Of a DNA stretch of 64,000 bases, positions 1-10,420 are shown one piece after another. The stretch is from an uncultured Clostridia bacterium (GTDB taxonomy: Bacteria; Bacillota; Clostridia; Christensenellales; UBA1242). Each line of letters starts with the position of its first letter. The first letter of the stretch is position 1. The position numbers and the translations under genes are program-made. The notes under the pieces are model-generated. The model saw only the letters and a list, made by a program, of their open reading frames with translations. It was not told the DNA's origin and did no database searches. Location of the stretch: the NCBI GenBank assembly GCA_934754375.1, contig CAKVHT010000001.1, forward strand, positions 682,001 through 746,000, given 5' to 3'.

Positions 1-822
1 ATAAATGGAGGCGCTCATGCTGACAGCAATGTTGATTTTCAAGAATACATGATTGTTCCCGTTGGAGCAAAAACCTTTGCCCAAGCAATGCAAATGGCAA
101 GCGAAACATTTATGGAATTAAAAAAAGTTTTAAAGCAAATGAAATATCCAACTGCTGTCGGCGACGAAGGCGGATTTGCTCCAAATTTTAAAAACAATGA
201 ACAACCACTTGAAGCAATCGTGAAAGCCATTCAAAATGCAGGATATCAACCAAAAACAGATATTGCAATTGCTATGGACGTGGCAGCCAGCGAGTTTTAC
301 AACAAAGAAACAAAATTATATCAACTGTCCAAAAGTAAAGCTGGCTCAAAAACCACAGCACAAATGATTGATTGGTACGCTGATCTTATCAAACGATACC
401 CTATCATATCAATTGAAGACCCGTTGAGCGAAAATGATTGGACGGGTTGGGCAAAAATAACAAAAAAATTAGGTTCAAAAATTCAGTTGGTTGGCGATGA
501 TGTTTTTGTAACAAACAAAAAGATTTTTGCAGAAGGTATCAAAAAGGGTGTTGCAAATGCTATCCTTATCAAGTTGAATCAAATAGGAACTCTTACTGAA
601 ACTCTTGAGACAATCAATTTAGCCAAAGAAAATGGATACAACACAATCATTTCACATAGAAGTGGCGAAACTGAAGACACTTTCATTGCAGACCTTGCAG
701 TTGCTGTTAATGCTGGTCAAATCAAATCTGGCTCCATCTGCAGAACTGACCGTGTTGCAAAATACAATCAACTTATCCGTATTGAACGAGAACTTGGCAA
801 AAAAGGAGTTTATTCAAAATGA
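1..822 (+). CDS. eno: Enolase, 5'-truncated by the window edge
   Basis: Phosphopyruvate hydratase of glycolysis (2-phosphoglycerate to phosphoenolpyruvate). The frame is open from base 1 and reads [17 protein letters not shown], the substrate-loop region found about 150 residues into enolases, so the ATG at 49 is internal and the true start lies outside the window. Further family motifs are the metal-ligand stretches [11 protein letters not shown] and VGDDVFVTN, then [13 protein letters not shown] and [19 protein letters not shown]. Near the C-terminus [19 protein letters not shown] replaces the more usual GAPSRSERVAKYN. The stop TGA overlaps the ATG of cmk (ATGA), so the two are translationally coupled. 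Identification is firm. Confidence 0.97.
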   Translation: MNGGAHADSNVDFQEYMIVPVGAKTFAQAMQMASETFMELKKVLKQMKYPTAVGDEGGFAPNFKNNEQPLEAIVKAIQNAGYQPKTDIAIAMDVAASEFYNKETKLYQLSKSKAGSKTTAQMIDWYADLIKRYPIISIEDPLSENDWTGWAKITKKLGSKIQLVGDDVFVTNKKIFAEGIKKGVANAILIKLNQIGTLTETLETINLAKENGYNTIISHRSGETEDTFIADLAVAVNAGQIKSGSICRTDRVAKYNQLIRIERELGKKGVYSK

Positions 823-1508
823 TAATCTCAATTGACGGCCCTGCCGGAAGCGGTAAATCAACAGTTGCAGATTTGCTTGCAAACAAACTTGGGTTTATTC
901 ATTTTAATTCAGGTTCTCTTTATCGAGCAATCACAGCCTACGCAATACAAAATAATTTAACACCTGAAACTATTGAACCAGAACTGCCAAAAATCAAACT
1001 CTCAGTTGTTTTTGCGGACAATTTTCAACATGTTATTATCAACAAAGTTGACTTAACAGAACATTTAAGAGAAATTAATGTAAGCGAATCCACCCCCTAT
1101 TTTAGCAAGATAAAATCAGTGAGAAAAATAGTAGATGATGCACAAAGAAAATTTGCTTTAACACACAATGTCGTTATTGAAGGCAGAGATATTGGCAGTT
1201 TTGTTTTTCCGAATGCTGACCATAAGTTTTATTTAGATTGCAGTGTTGGTGTTAGAGCAAAACGAAGATACAAAGAAGAAAAATCAAAAGGGGTTAACAT
1301 ATCATTTAAAGAGATAAAACAACAAATCATTGACCGTGATAATTTTGACAAAAACAAACCTATTGCCCCACTTGTTATCCCCGAAGGCGCAACCATAATT
1401 GATTCTACACACAAAACAGCCAAAAAAGTTGCAGATAAAATGTGTAAAATCATACTAAAAGATTTCAAAAAACAAGAAAAATTGTGTAAAAATCAACAAA
1501 AACAATAA
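819..1508 (+). CDS. cmk: Cytidylate kinase
   Basis: 229-residue (d)CMP kinase, the usual length for Cmk. It phosphorylates CMP/dCMP with ATP in pyrimidine nucleotide recycling in the cytosol. The P-loop GPAGSGKST lies at residues 7-15, the acceptor-side motif [20 protein letters not shown] around 120-140, and the lid region [10 protein letters not shown] follows. The start overlaps the enolase stop by 4 bases (ATGA); a GGAG lies 10 bases upstream inside eno, so expression should follow eno. A hairpin terminator sits 35 bases after the stop. Confidence 0.95.
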   Translation: MIISIDGPAGSGKSTVADLLANKLGFIHFNSGSLYRAITAYAIQNNLTPETIEPELPKIKLSVVFADNFQHVIINKVDLTEHLREINVSESTPYFSKIKSVRKIVDDAQRKFALTHNVVIEGRDIGSFVFPNADHKFYLDCSVGVRAKRRYKEEKSKGVNISFKEIKQQIIDRDNFDKNKPIAPLVIPEGATIIDSTHKTAKKVADKMCKIILKDFKKQEKLCKNQQKQ

Positions 1509-1540
1509 TTTTTCTGTAACAAAATATCATTATACTGATA

Positions 1541-1570
1541 AAAACAACAACAGGAGTTGTTGTTTTTTAT
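1541..1570 (+). terminator. Rho-independent terminator after eno-cmk
   Basis: A perfect 9-bp stem (AACAACAAC / GTTGTTGTT, 1543-1551 and 1556-1564) with a 4-base loop is followed by a T-run. Confidence 0.8.
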
Positions 1571-1711
1571 TTTCAACAAACATACCACCACAATGCTCTA
1601 ATATTGCCAATTGTAACCATTAAGCATTATCAGTTATTGTTTAGCATTTATTATCTAAAAACCTTTAAATAAAAACCGAACAAATAAATGTAATTTATTT
1701 TGATTTTAGTA

Positions 1712-1740
1712 TTGACAAGTTGATCGCTTAGTGATATTAT
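1712..1740 (+). promoter_or_regulatory. Strong promoter with no gene directly behind it
   Basis: TTGACA (1712-1717), a 17-base spacer and TATTAT (1735-1740) form a near-consensus sigma-A promoter. Transcription would start near 1747, about 165 bases before the next start codon and 110 bases before a second good promoter. The stretch between holds no ORF and no clear hairpin that I can see, so this gives either a long-leader transcript of the downstream gene or a small RNA. Confidence 0.6.
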
Positions 1741-1859
1741 AACCGCCGTCTAGAAATTTAGCGCTTTAAATTTAACAAAATTTATCAAAATACGACAAAA
1801 AGTATAACATTTTCCAGCAAAACAGTTAAGTCAATATAAAAATTTTTCAAAAATAGGTA

Positions 1860-1888
1860 TTGACAAACTGGCAAACCTGCCTTATACT
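1860..1888 (+). promoter_or_regulatory. Proximal promoter of the 577-residue membrane protein gene
   Basis: TTGACA (1860-1865), 17-base spacer, TATACT (1883-1888). The predicted start of transcription is about 18 bases before the ATG at 1913, just leaving room for the AGGGGG ribosome binding site at 1902-1906. Confidence 0.75.
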
Positions 1889-1912
1889 TTAGGCGTATTC
1901 AAGGGGGAAACC

Positions 1913-3646
1913 ATGAACAAAATTACAATAGATCAATTCATATTTATCTGCAATGAATATCTTGGAGATTCTACTTCATCATTCATTGAATTTTTGTATA
2001 AGAAAGGTTATGTTGACGACACATACAATTTTAGTGATTCTATCAGCATAGACAGTTCTGCTTTGAAAGATATTAGACTCAACACACAAGACATTGTTAC
2101 AAGCAAAAACAAGTTCAAAGCCATTGTTGAATTTTTTGTGAAAAACCGCGAAATGATTAAAGGAAAAAAAGTTGTGCAAGAAAACTTCCTTAAACAAATC
2201 ACAACAGCACTTGCTTCAAGCAACACAACACTTTCAATTTCAGATTCTTGTTACGACGAACTTGCTTCTAATTTTGATATGTATAGCAAAGACATGGGGG
2301 TTCCAAAATCTCACCCAAAACTCAACTTTTTGCGTAAGAAAGTTTTGATTCCTTCAGTTGTCATTGGTGCTGGTTGCGGTGTCATTTCAGGCATCATGTC
2401 AACAGTTAAAAATGTTGCAAACAGCAGTTTTGTATCACCTAATGTTTTGGCAAATGTTGCTTCTTGGGCTTCAGCAGGTTTCCTTTGTGGTTTGGTTGCA
2501 GTGCCAGCAATAACAATGGTTGTAAACAAAACAACAAGGTCACATTATTCAAAAAAATACTGTCAAAAATCAAACAATTTAGATATCATGCGTACAGCCG
2601 ATATCCAAACTTTGGCAGAACTTGAAAATCCAGCAAACGTTTTACCTATTAAACAATTGATGGAAAAAATCCATTCTTCAAATGAAAAAATCCTTATCAA
2701 CGAAAAAGGCAACTGGTTCCAACGCAACATCACAAATAGATTCTTCCTCAAGAAGATTCACAGAAATCAATTGTGGGCATTAAATTCATACATCCACAGT
2801 TTACGTCAAACAGCAATGGGCGCAAGCACAACTGAAGAATATAATAGATGCGCACTTATGTTAGACTATATTGACAGAAATCTTACCCGTGACATGCGTG
2901 AAAACTTTACAAATTACTCAGTTAAAGATAACAAACTCAACAATTCAGATATTTACGCAACAATCATGATGGGCAATTTGAAGAAAGGCTCTGTTAAAGA
3001 TATTAAAGATAAATGCTACAATATTGTTCGCACATTGTCTTTGGAACATTACTCATCAGAAAATCCTTCTGAAACATTGTTCAATTTGGCTACATCTATT
3101 GATGAATTCAGTGCTGAGGCTATTATTGATGAAACATTAGATACCGAACCAGCAGTTGTTGTGGACAACGAAGAAGTTAAAACAGTTGACGCTGAGAAAG
3201 ATACTACTGAAGTTGTCACAGAAGAAACTGCCCCTGTGGTTGAACCATCAACAACTGAAGAACCACATATTGTAACAGAAGACACCACAGAATCAGCTGA
3301 AGAAGTTGTAAATCATGAAGAAACTCCACTTTTACCTAAAGCAATTTTACGTTCAGCTGTGCGCAATCCAAGTTCAGCCTTAGCAGTAAAAATCAACGAT
3401 AAATTTAAAACAAAATACAAGGTTACAATCAATTTAAATGGAGAAACAAAGAAAATTGATGTTAGAAAATCTGGCGACTCAGACCTTGACCACACATTGA
3501 TTGAAGGTACAATTTCTAGTGTGTTAAGCACATGGTTAAACAAAGGTGCAGACAGTGTTGAAGAAACAACTATTGAAGAGACTCCATCAACAACAAAAGT
3601 TCCAGTTTCAACAGTTCCAACAGCAGAACAACTTTCAATATTCTAA
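1913..3646 (+). CDS. Unknown two-helix membrane protein with acidic linker
   Basis: 577 residues; I do not recognise the family. Residues 1-140 are soluble and largely helical, two membrane segments follow at about 144-164 and 179-204 joined by a short loop, and a helical region runs to about 390. Residues 395-470 are rich in E, T and V (for example EETAPVVEPSTTEEP), which looks like a disordered linker, and a last domain of about 100 residues includes KYKVTINLNGETKKIDV. The absence of a signal peptide suggests that both ends face the cytosol. Start chosen by AGGGGG six bases upstream of ATG. The gene stands alone, with two tandem promoters in front and a terminator behind. Confidence 0.7.
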   Translation: MNKITIDQFIFICNEYLGDSTSSFIEFLYKKGYVDDTYNFSDSISIDSSALKDIRLNTQDIVTSKNKFKAIVEFFVKNREMIKGKKVVQENFLKQITTALASSNTTLSISDSCYDELASNFDMYSKDMGVPKSHPKLNFLRKKVLIPSVVIGAGCGVISGIMSTVKNVANSSFVSPNVLANVASWASAGFLCGLVAVPAITMVVNKTTRSHYSKKYCQKSNNLDIMRTADIQTLAELENPANVLPIKQLMEKIHSSNEKILINEKGNWFQRNITNRFFLKKIHRNQLWALNSYIHSLRQTAMGASTTEEYNRCALMLDYIDRNLTRDMRENFTNYSVKDNKLNNSDIYATIMMGNLKKGSVKDIKDKCYNIVRTLSLEHYSSENPSETLFNLATSIDEFSAEAIIDETLDTEPAVVVDNEEVKTVDAEKDTTEVVTEETAPVVEPSTTEEPHIVTEDTTESAEEVVNHEETPLLPKAILRSAVRNPSSALAVKINDKFKTKYKVTINLNGETKKIDVRKSGDSDLDHTLIEGTISSVLSTWLNKGADSVEETTIEETPSTTKVPVSTVPTAEQLSIF

Positions 3647-3659
3647 ATTTAAATTATAA

Positions 3660-3691
3660 AAAATGAATTCTATCACGGATTCATTTTTTTA
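3660..3691 (+). terminator. Terminator after the 577-residue gene
   Basis: AATGAATTC (3662-3670) pairs with GGATTCATT (3677-3685) with one T-G wobble, and a T-run follows. Confidence 0.7.
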
Positions 3692-3817
3692 TTTCATCAA
3701 ACAAATAAGACATTCAATAAAATTATACTAATGATTAAAAAATTAAATTTTTATAAAAAAATATATGAAAAATTTGTGTTTTTTCATATATTTTATATTA
3801 TTTAATTAATTTTTATT

Positions 3818-4360
3818 TTAATAATTTTGTTTTTCAATTTCAAAATATGCTTGAGGGTGACCACATACTGGGCAGACTGCTGGAGCTGTTTTGCCAACAT
3901 GTTTATGACCACAATTGCGACAAACCCACACAACAACCTCTTTCTTCACAAAACATTTTTTCTTCTTAACATTTTCTGTCAAAGCATTATATCTTGCTTC
4001 GTGTTCTGCCTCAATTTTAGCAACACCTTCAAACATTTTTGCAATTTCAGCAAAACCCTCTTTTTTTGCTGTTTCAGCAAAATGTTTATACATATCTGTC
4101 CACTCATAATTTTCACCAGCGGCAGCATCTTTGAGATTTGTCAAAGTGTCAGGAACTTCTCCCCCATGCAAAAGTTTAAACCAAAGTTTTGCATGTTCTT
4201 TTTCATTATCAGCAGTCTCGGTGAAGATTGCTGAAATTTGTTCATACCCTTCCTTCTTTGCTTTGCTTGCATAAAAAGTATATTTGTTTCTTGCTTGACT
4301 TTCCCCAGCAAAAGCGGTCATCAAATTCTTTTCTGTTTGTGTACCTTTTAATTCTTTCAT
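3818..4360 (-). CDS. rbr: Rubrerythrin
   Basis: 180-residue non-haem iron peroxidase that detoxifies hydrogen peroxide in anaerobes. An N-terminal ferritin-like four-helix domain carries di-iron ligand stretches ([30 protein letters not shown]), and a C-terminal rubredoxin-like domain (residues about 144-175) has the two knuckles CRNCGH and CPVCGH that bind the second iron. Length and domain order are typical. AAGGAG precedes the ATG. It is a single gene with its own promoter and an inverted repeat in the leader, which suggests control by a stress regulator, perhaps of the PerR type; the operator itself does not clearly match a PerR box. Confidence 0.95.
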   Translation of the reverse strand: MKELKGTQTEKNLMTAFAGESQARNKYTFYASKAKKEGYEQISAIFTETADNEKEHAKLWFKLLHGGEVPDTLTNLKDAAAGENYEWTDMYKHFAETAKKEGFAEIAKMFEGVAKIEAEHEARYNALTENVKKKKCFVKKEVVVWVCRNCGHKHVGKTAPAVCPVCGHPQAYFEIEKQNY

Positions 4361-4377
4361 CTTTTCTCCTTAAAGTT

Positions 4378-4434
4378 AAGTGTCAAACGACTGTCACTTA
4401 TTATTATAATACAATATATAAAAACATTTTTCAA
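4378..4434 (-). promoter_or_regulatory. rbr promoter and leader inverted repeat
   Basis: On the minus strand TTGAAA (4429-4434), 17-base spacer and TATTAT (4406-4411). Just downstream, between the -10 and the ribosome binding site, lies the imperfect palindrome AAGTGACA..TGACACTT (4378-4399), a candidate operator or leader hairpin. Confidence 0.6.
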
Positions 4435-4513
4435 ACTAATTTTAAACAGTTTAAATATTTTATCATAAATATATTTGTTGATACAAACTAAAAAATTCAA
4501 TAAAAGTTGTTGT

Positions 4514-5797
4514 CTATTTTAGCCTATCCTTTTTTCTAATCATGCCCTTTTCCTTACCATTATTTAAAGGTATATAATATCTTCTATCTTTCAATTTATC
4601 AGGCAAATATTGTTGTTTCACATAGCCACCATAATCATGTGGATATTTATATTTGGGCGGATTTTCTACCTCATAATGATAGTTTTTTAAATGCTCTGGC
4701 ACATTATCGTCTGGATGAAGTTTTGCATCTTCTTTAGCCATATTCAATGCAACCACAACACTATTTGATTTTTCTGCTTCGCAGACATAAATGATTGCAT
4801 GAGCAAGAGGGATTTCCCCTTCAGGAAGCCCAAGATTTTTCATCGCATTCATTGCAACCATTGCCATTAAACTTGCATTACTGTCCGCCATGCCCACATC
4901 TTCGCTTGCATGTGCAATAAGCCTTCTGCAAATAAGCAACGGGTCACACCCCGCCTCAATCAATCTAAAAGCATAATACAATGCTGCATCTGTGTCACTA
5001 CCCCTCAAACTTTTGCAAAAAGCACTTAACATATCATAGTAAGTGTTTTCGTCAACTGATATTACAGGTTGCTGTATGCACTGGCTTGCAACCAATTTGT
5101 CAATGTGTATTGTGCCAGTTTTGTCTGGTTTTGTTGTTGTCACTGCCAGTTCCAAAGCATTATAGCAACTTCTTAAATCGCCATTTGCGAACATTGCAAA
5201 ATGATTTAACGCATCGGCATCAAGCTTAATTTTGATTTTACCATATCCACGTTCTTTATCTTTAACAGCCATCAAAACAGCATCTTTTAAGTCATTGGCT
5301 GTCAACGGCAAAAACTTGAACACCCTACACCTGCTGACAATAGCAGGCGTCATACTAATATGAGGATTTTCAGTTGTTGTGCCAATGAATGTGATATATC
5401 CCCGTTCAACCGCTTCAAGCACACAATCACTTTGAGCCTTGCTCCAACGATGACATTCGTCCAAAATGAGCACTGTGCTTTTGCCCGTCAATTCAAAATG
5501 TTGCTTTGCTTGCTCTATAACCTGTTTAGCATCTGCAACACCACTTGAAACGGCATTCAACTTCACATATTTAAGCCCCAACGAATTTGCCACTATATAT
5601 GCCAATGTGGTTTTTCCAACACCTGGAGGGCCATAAAAAATACAACTGCCCAAACGGTTTACTTGCAAAGCACGCCTTATCAAGCTATCCTTGCCAACAA
5701 TGTGTGCTTGCCCGATAAATTCATTTAAATTTTTAGCCCTCATCCTTTCAGCCAATGGGGTCATATCAAATACAACATCTTCGCTAATTTTACTCAT
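4514..5797 (-). CDS. rarA: Replication-associated recombination protein A (AAA+ ATPase)
   Basis: 427 residues, typical for RarA/MgsA, the clamp-loader-like AAA+ ATPase acting at stalled replication forks. Visible are the N-terminal PLAERMRAKNLNEFIGQ box, Walker A GPPGVGKTT (about 58-66), Walker B LILDECHR, sensor 1 GTTTENP, arginine finger SRCRVF, and the C-terminal tetramerisation region with LAHAIIYVCEAEKSN. No Shine-Dalgarno precedes the ATG. Instead TTGGAA (5827-5832), 17 bases, TATAAT (5804-5809) ends only six bases before the ATG, so the mRNA should be leaderless or nearly so. Confidence 0.94.
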   Translation of the reverse strand: MSKISEDVVFDMTPLAERMRAKNLNEFIGQAHIVGKDSLIRRALQVNRLGSCIFYGPPGVGKTTLAYIVANSLGLKYVKLNAVSSGVADAKQVIEQAKQHFELTGKSTVLILDECHRWSKAQSDCVLEAVERGYITFIGTTTENPHISMTPAIVSRCRVFKFLPLTANDLKDAVLMAVKDKERGYGKIKIKLDADALNHFAMFANGDLRSCYNALELAVTTTKPDKTGTIHIDKLVASQCIQQPVISVDENTYYDMLSAFCKSLRGSDTDAALYYAFRLIEAGCDPLLICRRLIAHASEDVGMADSNASLMAMVAMNAMKNLGLPEGEIPLAHAIIYVCEAEKSNSVVVALNMAKEDAKLHPDDNVPEHLKNYHYEVENPPKYKYPHDYGGYVKQQYLPDKLKDRRYYIPLNNGKEKGMIRKKDRLK

Positions 5798-5836
5798 ATT
5801 TAAATTATATCAAATATACAAAAAATTTCCAACTGT

Positions 5837-6406
5837 TTAGTTTACAATGATGCGCTTTTTAACATTTTTGCTTACATAATCTAAACAAAATTTTAACTTA
5901 TACTTGTTCTGTTTAATTTGTAATTTATCAGATGTGAAATTTATATTTAAAATCTTTTTCACTATCCTAATATACCTTACAAATTGATAACAATCTGAAA
6001 TACTAAATAGATTGTTGACAATCTCTAATTCTGCTCGCCTTTTAAAATCAGTCAAATCAAAGACATGTGAAGATATATTCATTTGTAAATACTTGTACCA
6101 TTTCTTATTATTAACTTCTATTGTTACCTTGCCCAAACCCGTAAAAATAAAATAGCCATTTTTTAAACAGCTGTTAGCAACATTTGCAAACTTAATTGTT
6201 TTTCCACCACGTTTTAAAAACACATTATTATTTACAACAAGGCATGAACAAAAACCAACATGTATTTTATGCCTTTTGATAGAGTTGAGAATAATTTGAC
6301 CTTCTTCAAACTCAAATTCAGGCAAAGGATAGACCTTGTTTCTTATATGACCCTTGATTGCCAGCACAATAGAAAATGTGAAAATGTAAATAGCGACAAA
6401 TATCAT
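5837..6406 (-). CDS. Unknown membrane-anchored protein
   Basis: 189 residues, not recognised. A single hydrophobic segment at residues 2-16 (VAIYIFTFSIVLAI) is followed by a basic soluble part very rich in K, N and I. It lies 39 bases upstream of rarA on the same strand, and rarA has its own promoter. No Shine-Dalgarno is visible. Composition is even more AT-rich than the neighbours; a real but fast-evolving gene is likely, a chance ORF not excluded. Confidence 0.5.
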   Translation of the reverse strand: MIFVAIYIFTFSIVLAIKGHIRNKVYPLPEFEFEEGQIILNSIKRHKIHVGFCSCLVVNNNVFLKRGGKTIKFANVANSCLKNGYFIFTGLGKVTIEVNNKKWYKYLQMNISSHVFDLTDFKRRAELEIVNNLFSISDCYQFVRYIRIVKKILNINFTSDKLQIKQNKYKLKFCLDYVSKNVKKRIIVN

Positions 6407-6462
6407 ATAACAATATTTTCCAAATATACAACTTTAAAAATAATTGATAACAATTTAATTAT

Positions 6463-6491
6463 TTGACTTTTTAAAAATAAAAACATATTAT
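6463..6491 (+). promoter_or_regulatory. gap promoter
   Basis: TTGACT (6463-6468), a 17-base spacer and TATTAT (6486-6491). Transcription would begin near 6498, leaving a leader of about 125 very AT-rich bases before gap with no obvious hairpin. Confidence 0.6.
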
Positions 6492-6595
6492 TAAATTAAT
6501 AAAAATAGTTAAAAATTAAAGTATTTTTGCTAAAAATAATTAAAAACACGTTAAAAACATAGTAAAAATGTATAAAAAACTTAATTTTTGATTAA

Positions 6596-7642
<1,047 letters not shown>

Positions 7643-7711
7643 ACAAGTTAACAACAAATATATTCGGCTTTATAATCCATGGATTAAAGACACCTTATTA
7701 TATGACAACAA

Positions 7712-7738
7712 AAAACTCACATTAAGTGAGTTTTTTTA
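7712..7738. terminator. Terminator between gap and the zinc-ribbon gene
   Basis: AAACTCAC / GTGAGTTT hairpin with loop ATTAA (7713-7733) and a T-run on the plus strand; the A-run on the other side would let it serve the converging minus-strand gene too. Confidence 0.75.
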
Positions 7739-7762
7739 TAAACGAATATATTAAACTTAACT

Positions 7763-8218
7763 TTACACTGTTTCCCATATTGAAGGGTTTAAAGGCAAAT
7801 TTGCACCAGAACCTGTTGCATACGTAACAATAAAGAACAAATAGTACAACAAAATTGCAGACAATATAATAATTGAAATAATCAACCCAGCAAGTGCCAA
7901 ACCATACTTGCCACCTGTCCCCTTTTTGCATTGGCTTATTGCAACAGCACTAAACACCAAAGCAAGAATGGCACATGGAATAGCCAAATAACCAGTTAAA
8001 AAGGGGCACAAAGACAAAACAAACCCGGCAATGCTAAAACCAGACTTCTTTTTAGGTTGAAAGCCACTGTCAACCTGCGTGGATTGCTCAACATCTTTTT
8101 CTTCCACTTGTTCAGGTCCTTTTGTTTTAACTTCTACATCAATGGTGAGTTTTGCACCACAATCGGGGCAAAATTTATAATTTTCACCAATTCTTCTCCC
8201 ACAGTATTCACATTTCAT
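7763..8218 (-). CDS. Zinc-ribbon membrane protein (DUF4190-like)
   Basis: 151 residues. An N-terminal zinc ribbon (MKCEYCGRRIG...FCPDCGAKL) is joined by an acidic linker to two or three hydrophobic segments of DUF4190 type (SIAGFVLSLCPFLTG, CAILALVFSAVAISQCKKG, LALAGLIISIIILSAILL). Function unknown; such proteins are common in Clostridia. Of two in-frame ATGs the one at 8218 is chosen because AGGAGG lies six bases upstream; the ATG at 8224 abuts the SD. It follows the NlpC-like gene directly, so the two form an operon. Confidence 0.8.
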   Translation of the reverse strand: MKCEYCGRRIGENYKFCPDCGAKLTIDVEVKTKGPEQVEEKDVEQSTQVDSGFQPKKKSGFSIAGFVLSLCPFLTGYLAIPCAILALVFSAVAISQCKKGTGGKYGLALAGLIISIIILSAILLYYLFFIVTYATGSGANLPLNPSIWETV

Positions 8219-8220
8219 AT

Positions 8221-8763
8221 TCATCCTCCTATGACATTGTAATTTTGCAAGATTCCTCTATAGACAACTCGCTTATTCTTCAATTTTAAAAAATCAATTG
8301 GTTTTATAATTTTTGGCAACTCTTTTGAATTTGAGATACCGAACGATGCCAAACATGCACGAACAAATTGCGAACAGTAAAAACGTCTTCTAGGTGCATA
8401 ATTAGTTTTAAATATTGCACAGAACACACCCCAATAATTGTAATGAAAAATGGTTTTGTTGTTTTTCATGTGTTCAATAAGCAATTCAATATTGTGATAT
8501 TGTTCATCGGTAACCGGAAGTTCTAAAACCAAGGCTGTGGTTTTATAAAAGCGTTTAAAAGTGCCAATGTGTATGCCTTCTTTTACAAATCCACCAATAA
8601 ATGGATTGTAAGGATTAAGCCTTCCAAATGAATACATTTCTTGCAAGGTTGGGTCAAGTGATATTGAAGAATGATTGTATTCAGCACCAGTAAAAAACTT
8701 TAGAACCCGTGAAAACATTGTTCCAGTTTGACTTAACACCAAATATACTTTTTTAGTTTCCAT
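8221..8763 (-). CDS. Permuted NlpC/P60 (YiiX-like) cysteine hydrolase
   Basis: 180 residues. The order is that of circularly permuted papain-fold hydrolases: an early histidine motif AEYNHSSISLD and a late cysteine motif RRFYCSQFVRACL. These proteins cleave amide or ester bonds; substrate unknown. No signal peptide, so it acts in the cytosol. Start: the ATG at 8763 (METKK) is preferred to in-frame ones at 8769 and 8784. No Shine-Dalgarno exists. A TATAAT at 8773-8778 places the predicted transcription start at about 8766, so the mRNA is likely leaderless. Confidence 0.75.
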   Translation of the reverse strand: METKKVYLVLSQTGTMFSRVLKFFTGAEYNHSSISLDPTLQEMYSFGRLNPYNPFIGGFVKEGIHIGTFKRFYKTTALVLELPVTDEQYHNIELLIEHMKNNKTIFHYNYWGVFCAIFKTNYAPRRRFYCSQFVRACLASFGISNSKELPKIIKPIDFLKLKNKRVVYRGILQNYNVIGG

Positions 8764-8963
8764 ATTCATACCATTATAACACACAATTCAAATCTTACAA
8801 AATAAATATATTATATATCAACATGCAATTTTTGTAGTATATTAATAATTACATGATAAAATGATAAACAAAAATTCACAAATCAAAAAACAAAAAAATT
8901 TGCAAAAATAATTTAAAATTCTCTTGCCAAAAAGGTTTTAATATGTTATATTTTAAATGTTAC

Positions 8964-9051
8964 GGAGGTTTGGCTGAGCGGTCTAAAGCACTGGTCTTGA
9001 AAACCAGCGAAGTGAAAGCTTCCTAGAGTTCGAATCTCTAAGCCTCCGCCA
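8964..9051 (+). tRNA. tRNA-Ser (anticodon TGA)
   Basis: Full cloverleaf with the long variable arm of serine tRNAs. The anticodon stem CTGGT/ACCAG encloses CTTGAAA, anticodon TGA. The acceptor arm GGAGGTT pairs with AGCCTCC, discriminator G, and CCA is encoded. Promoter TTGCCA (8924-8929), 17 bases, TATATT (8947-8952). Confidence 0.95.
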
Positions 9052-9053
9052 AC

Positions 9054-9087
9054 AAAATGCAAGCCTTTGCGGGTCTGCATTTTTTTG
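9054..9087 (+). terminator. Terminator of tRNA-Ser
   Basis: AAATGCA (9055-9061) pairs with TGCATTT (9076-9082), an inner GCC/GGG-type extension is possible, and T-run follows. Confidence 0.6.
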
Positions 9088-9116
9088 TTAAAATTTTTAT
9101 TTTGTTAGGAGAAATT

Positions 9117-10274
9117 ATGACTGACGAAATTGATCTTGAACAATTAAAAGGCATTGATCGTGATAGTTATGTTTTAATTGACATTCGTGATGAATCTGCT
9201 TTTGAGTATGGTCATATACCAGGTGCATTAAATATTCCACAAAACCAAGTGGTTGAACGTGTTAAACAATTTAAAGTTAAGAAAGATATATACATTTACT
9301 GCAAATCTGGCATTATAAGCAAAGAGGTTGTTGCTAAATTGCGCAATGAAAACATTTCCGCCTATAATTTAAAAGGTGGTTATTTTGCCTGGCTCAAAAG
9401 TCACATATACGATTCTGATAACAGCGAATTTGCAACAAAAGTTGAACAGAGTATTAGAAAAAAATTTCACAAGCAATTGTTCAGCAAATTTACAAAAGCA
9501 ATAAAGGAATATGACCTTATTCAGCCAAATGATAAAATCGCTGTTTGCATTTCTGGTGGCAAAGACAGTATGCTTATGGCAAAACTGTTTCAAGAATTAA
9601 AAACACACAACAAAATACCATTTGAACTTGTTTTTTTGGTTATGGACCCAGGTTATAGCCCTGCCAATCGTGAAGTTATTGAACACAATGCAAAAATTTT
9701 AAATATACCAATAACAATATTTGAAACAAATATTTTTGAAAATGTATTTAATATTGAAAAATACCCTTGCTATATTTGCGCAAGAATGAGACGTGGTTAT
9801 CTTTACAGCAAGGCCAAAGAACTTGGTTGCAACAAAATTGCTTTAGGACACCACTATGACGATGTGATTGAAACAATTGTTATGGGTATGTTGTACGGCT
9901 CGCAAATTCAAACCATGATGCCAAAATTACATAGTTCCAACTTTGAAGGTATGCAACTTATTCGCCCAATGTATTTGATACGTGAAGACGATATCAAGGC
10001 TTGGCGAAATTATAACGATTTGTATTTTATCCAATGTGCATGCAAATTTACAGACACCTGTTCTAGCGAATTTTGCCTGACAAACACCAATACAGGGTCA
10101 AAACGTAAAAAGGTTAAAGAACTGATAAAATCTTTGAAAACTGAAGACCCGCAAATTGAAGCAAACATTTTTAAAAGTGTTGAAAATGTAAATTTAGCCA
10201 CAGTTATTGCTTACAAAGACAAAAACAATATAAGACACCACTTTTTAGACGATTACGATGATAAAAACCAATAA
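9117..10274 (+). CDS. Rhodanese domain fused to a TtcA-like tRNA thiolase
   Basis: 385 residues. Residues 1-100 are a rhodanese domain (YVLIDIRDESAFEYGHIPGA; active-site loop CKSGIIS with the persulfide cysteine). From about 135 a PP-loop ATPase follows: SGGKDSM, a CYICARMRRGYL cysteine pair, GHHYDDVIET, and a late CACKF cysteine. This is the TtcA layout, which makes 2-thiocytidine in tRNA using an Fe-S cluster. The rhodanese probably hands over sulfur, as in ThiI, where the domain is C-terminal. Start at 9117 is set by AGGAGA four bases upstream; an in-frame ATG at 9057 lies inside the tRNA terminator and is rejected. The exact target base is inferred, not shown. Confidence 0.88.
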   Translation: MTDEIDLEQLKGIDRDSYVLIDIRDESAFEYGHIPGALNIPQNQVVERVKQFKVKKDIYIYCKSGIISKEVVAKLRNENISAYNLKGGYFAWLKSHIYDSDNSEFATKVEQSIRKKFHKQLFSKFTKAIKEYDLIQPNDKIAVCISGGKDSMLMAKLFQELKTHNKIPFELVFLVMDPGYSPANREVIEHNAKILNIPITIFETNIFENVFNIEKYPCYICARMRRGYLYSKAKELGCNKIALGHHYDDVIETIVMGMLYGSQIQTMMPKLHSSNFEGMQLIRPMYLIREDDIKAWRNYNDLYFIQCACKFTDTCSSEFCLTNTNTGSKRKKVKELIKSLKTEDPQIEANIFKSVENVNLATVIAYKDKNNIRHHFLDDYDDKNQ

Positions 10275-10291
10275 AATTTAATAAATATCAC

Positions 10292-10350
10292 CAACTCGGC
10301 ATTAAATATATAATTATTTTACAAATTTATAAAAGTGTCGAGTTTTTTTA
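10292..10350 (+). terminator. Terminator with long loop after the TtcA-like gene
   Basis: AACTCGGCA (10293-10301) pairs with TGTCGAGTT (10335-10343) across an AT-rich loop of about 33 bases, then TTTTTT. Confidence 0.5.
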
Positions 10351-10420
10351 ATTTAAAAACAAATATTTCGTTTGCTTTAAAACAACCTAAAAGGTTATAC
10401 TTATTTAAAGGAGCAATATT

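Noticed and set aside
1..49. ATG at 49 as start of enolase
   Set aside because: The frame is open and conserved upstream of it; the gene is simply cut by the window edge.
4401..4415. PerR box upstream of rbr
   Set aside because: Only one half-site (TTATAAT) matches; the second half does not.
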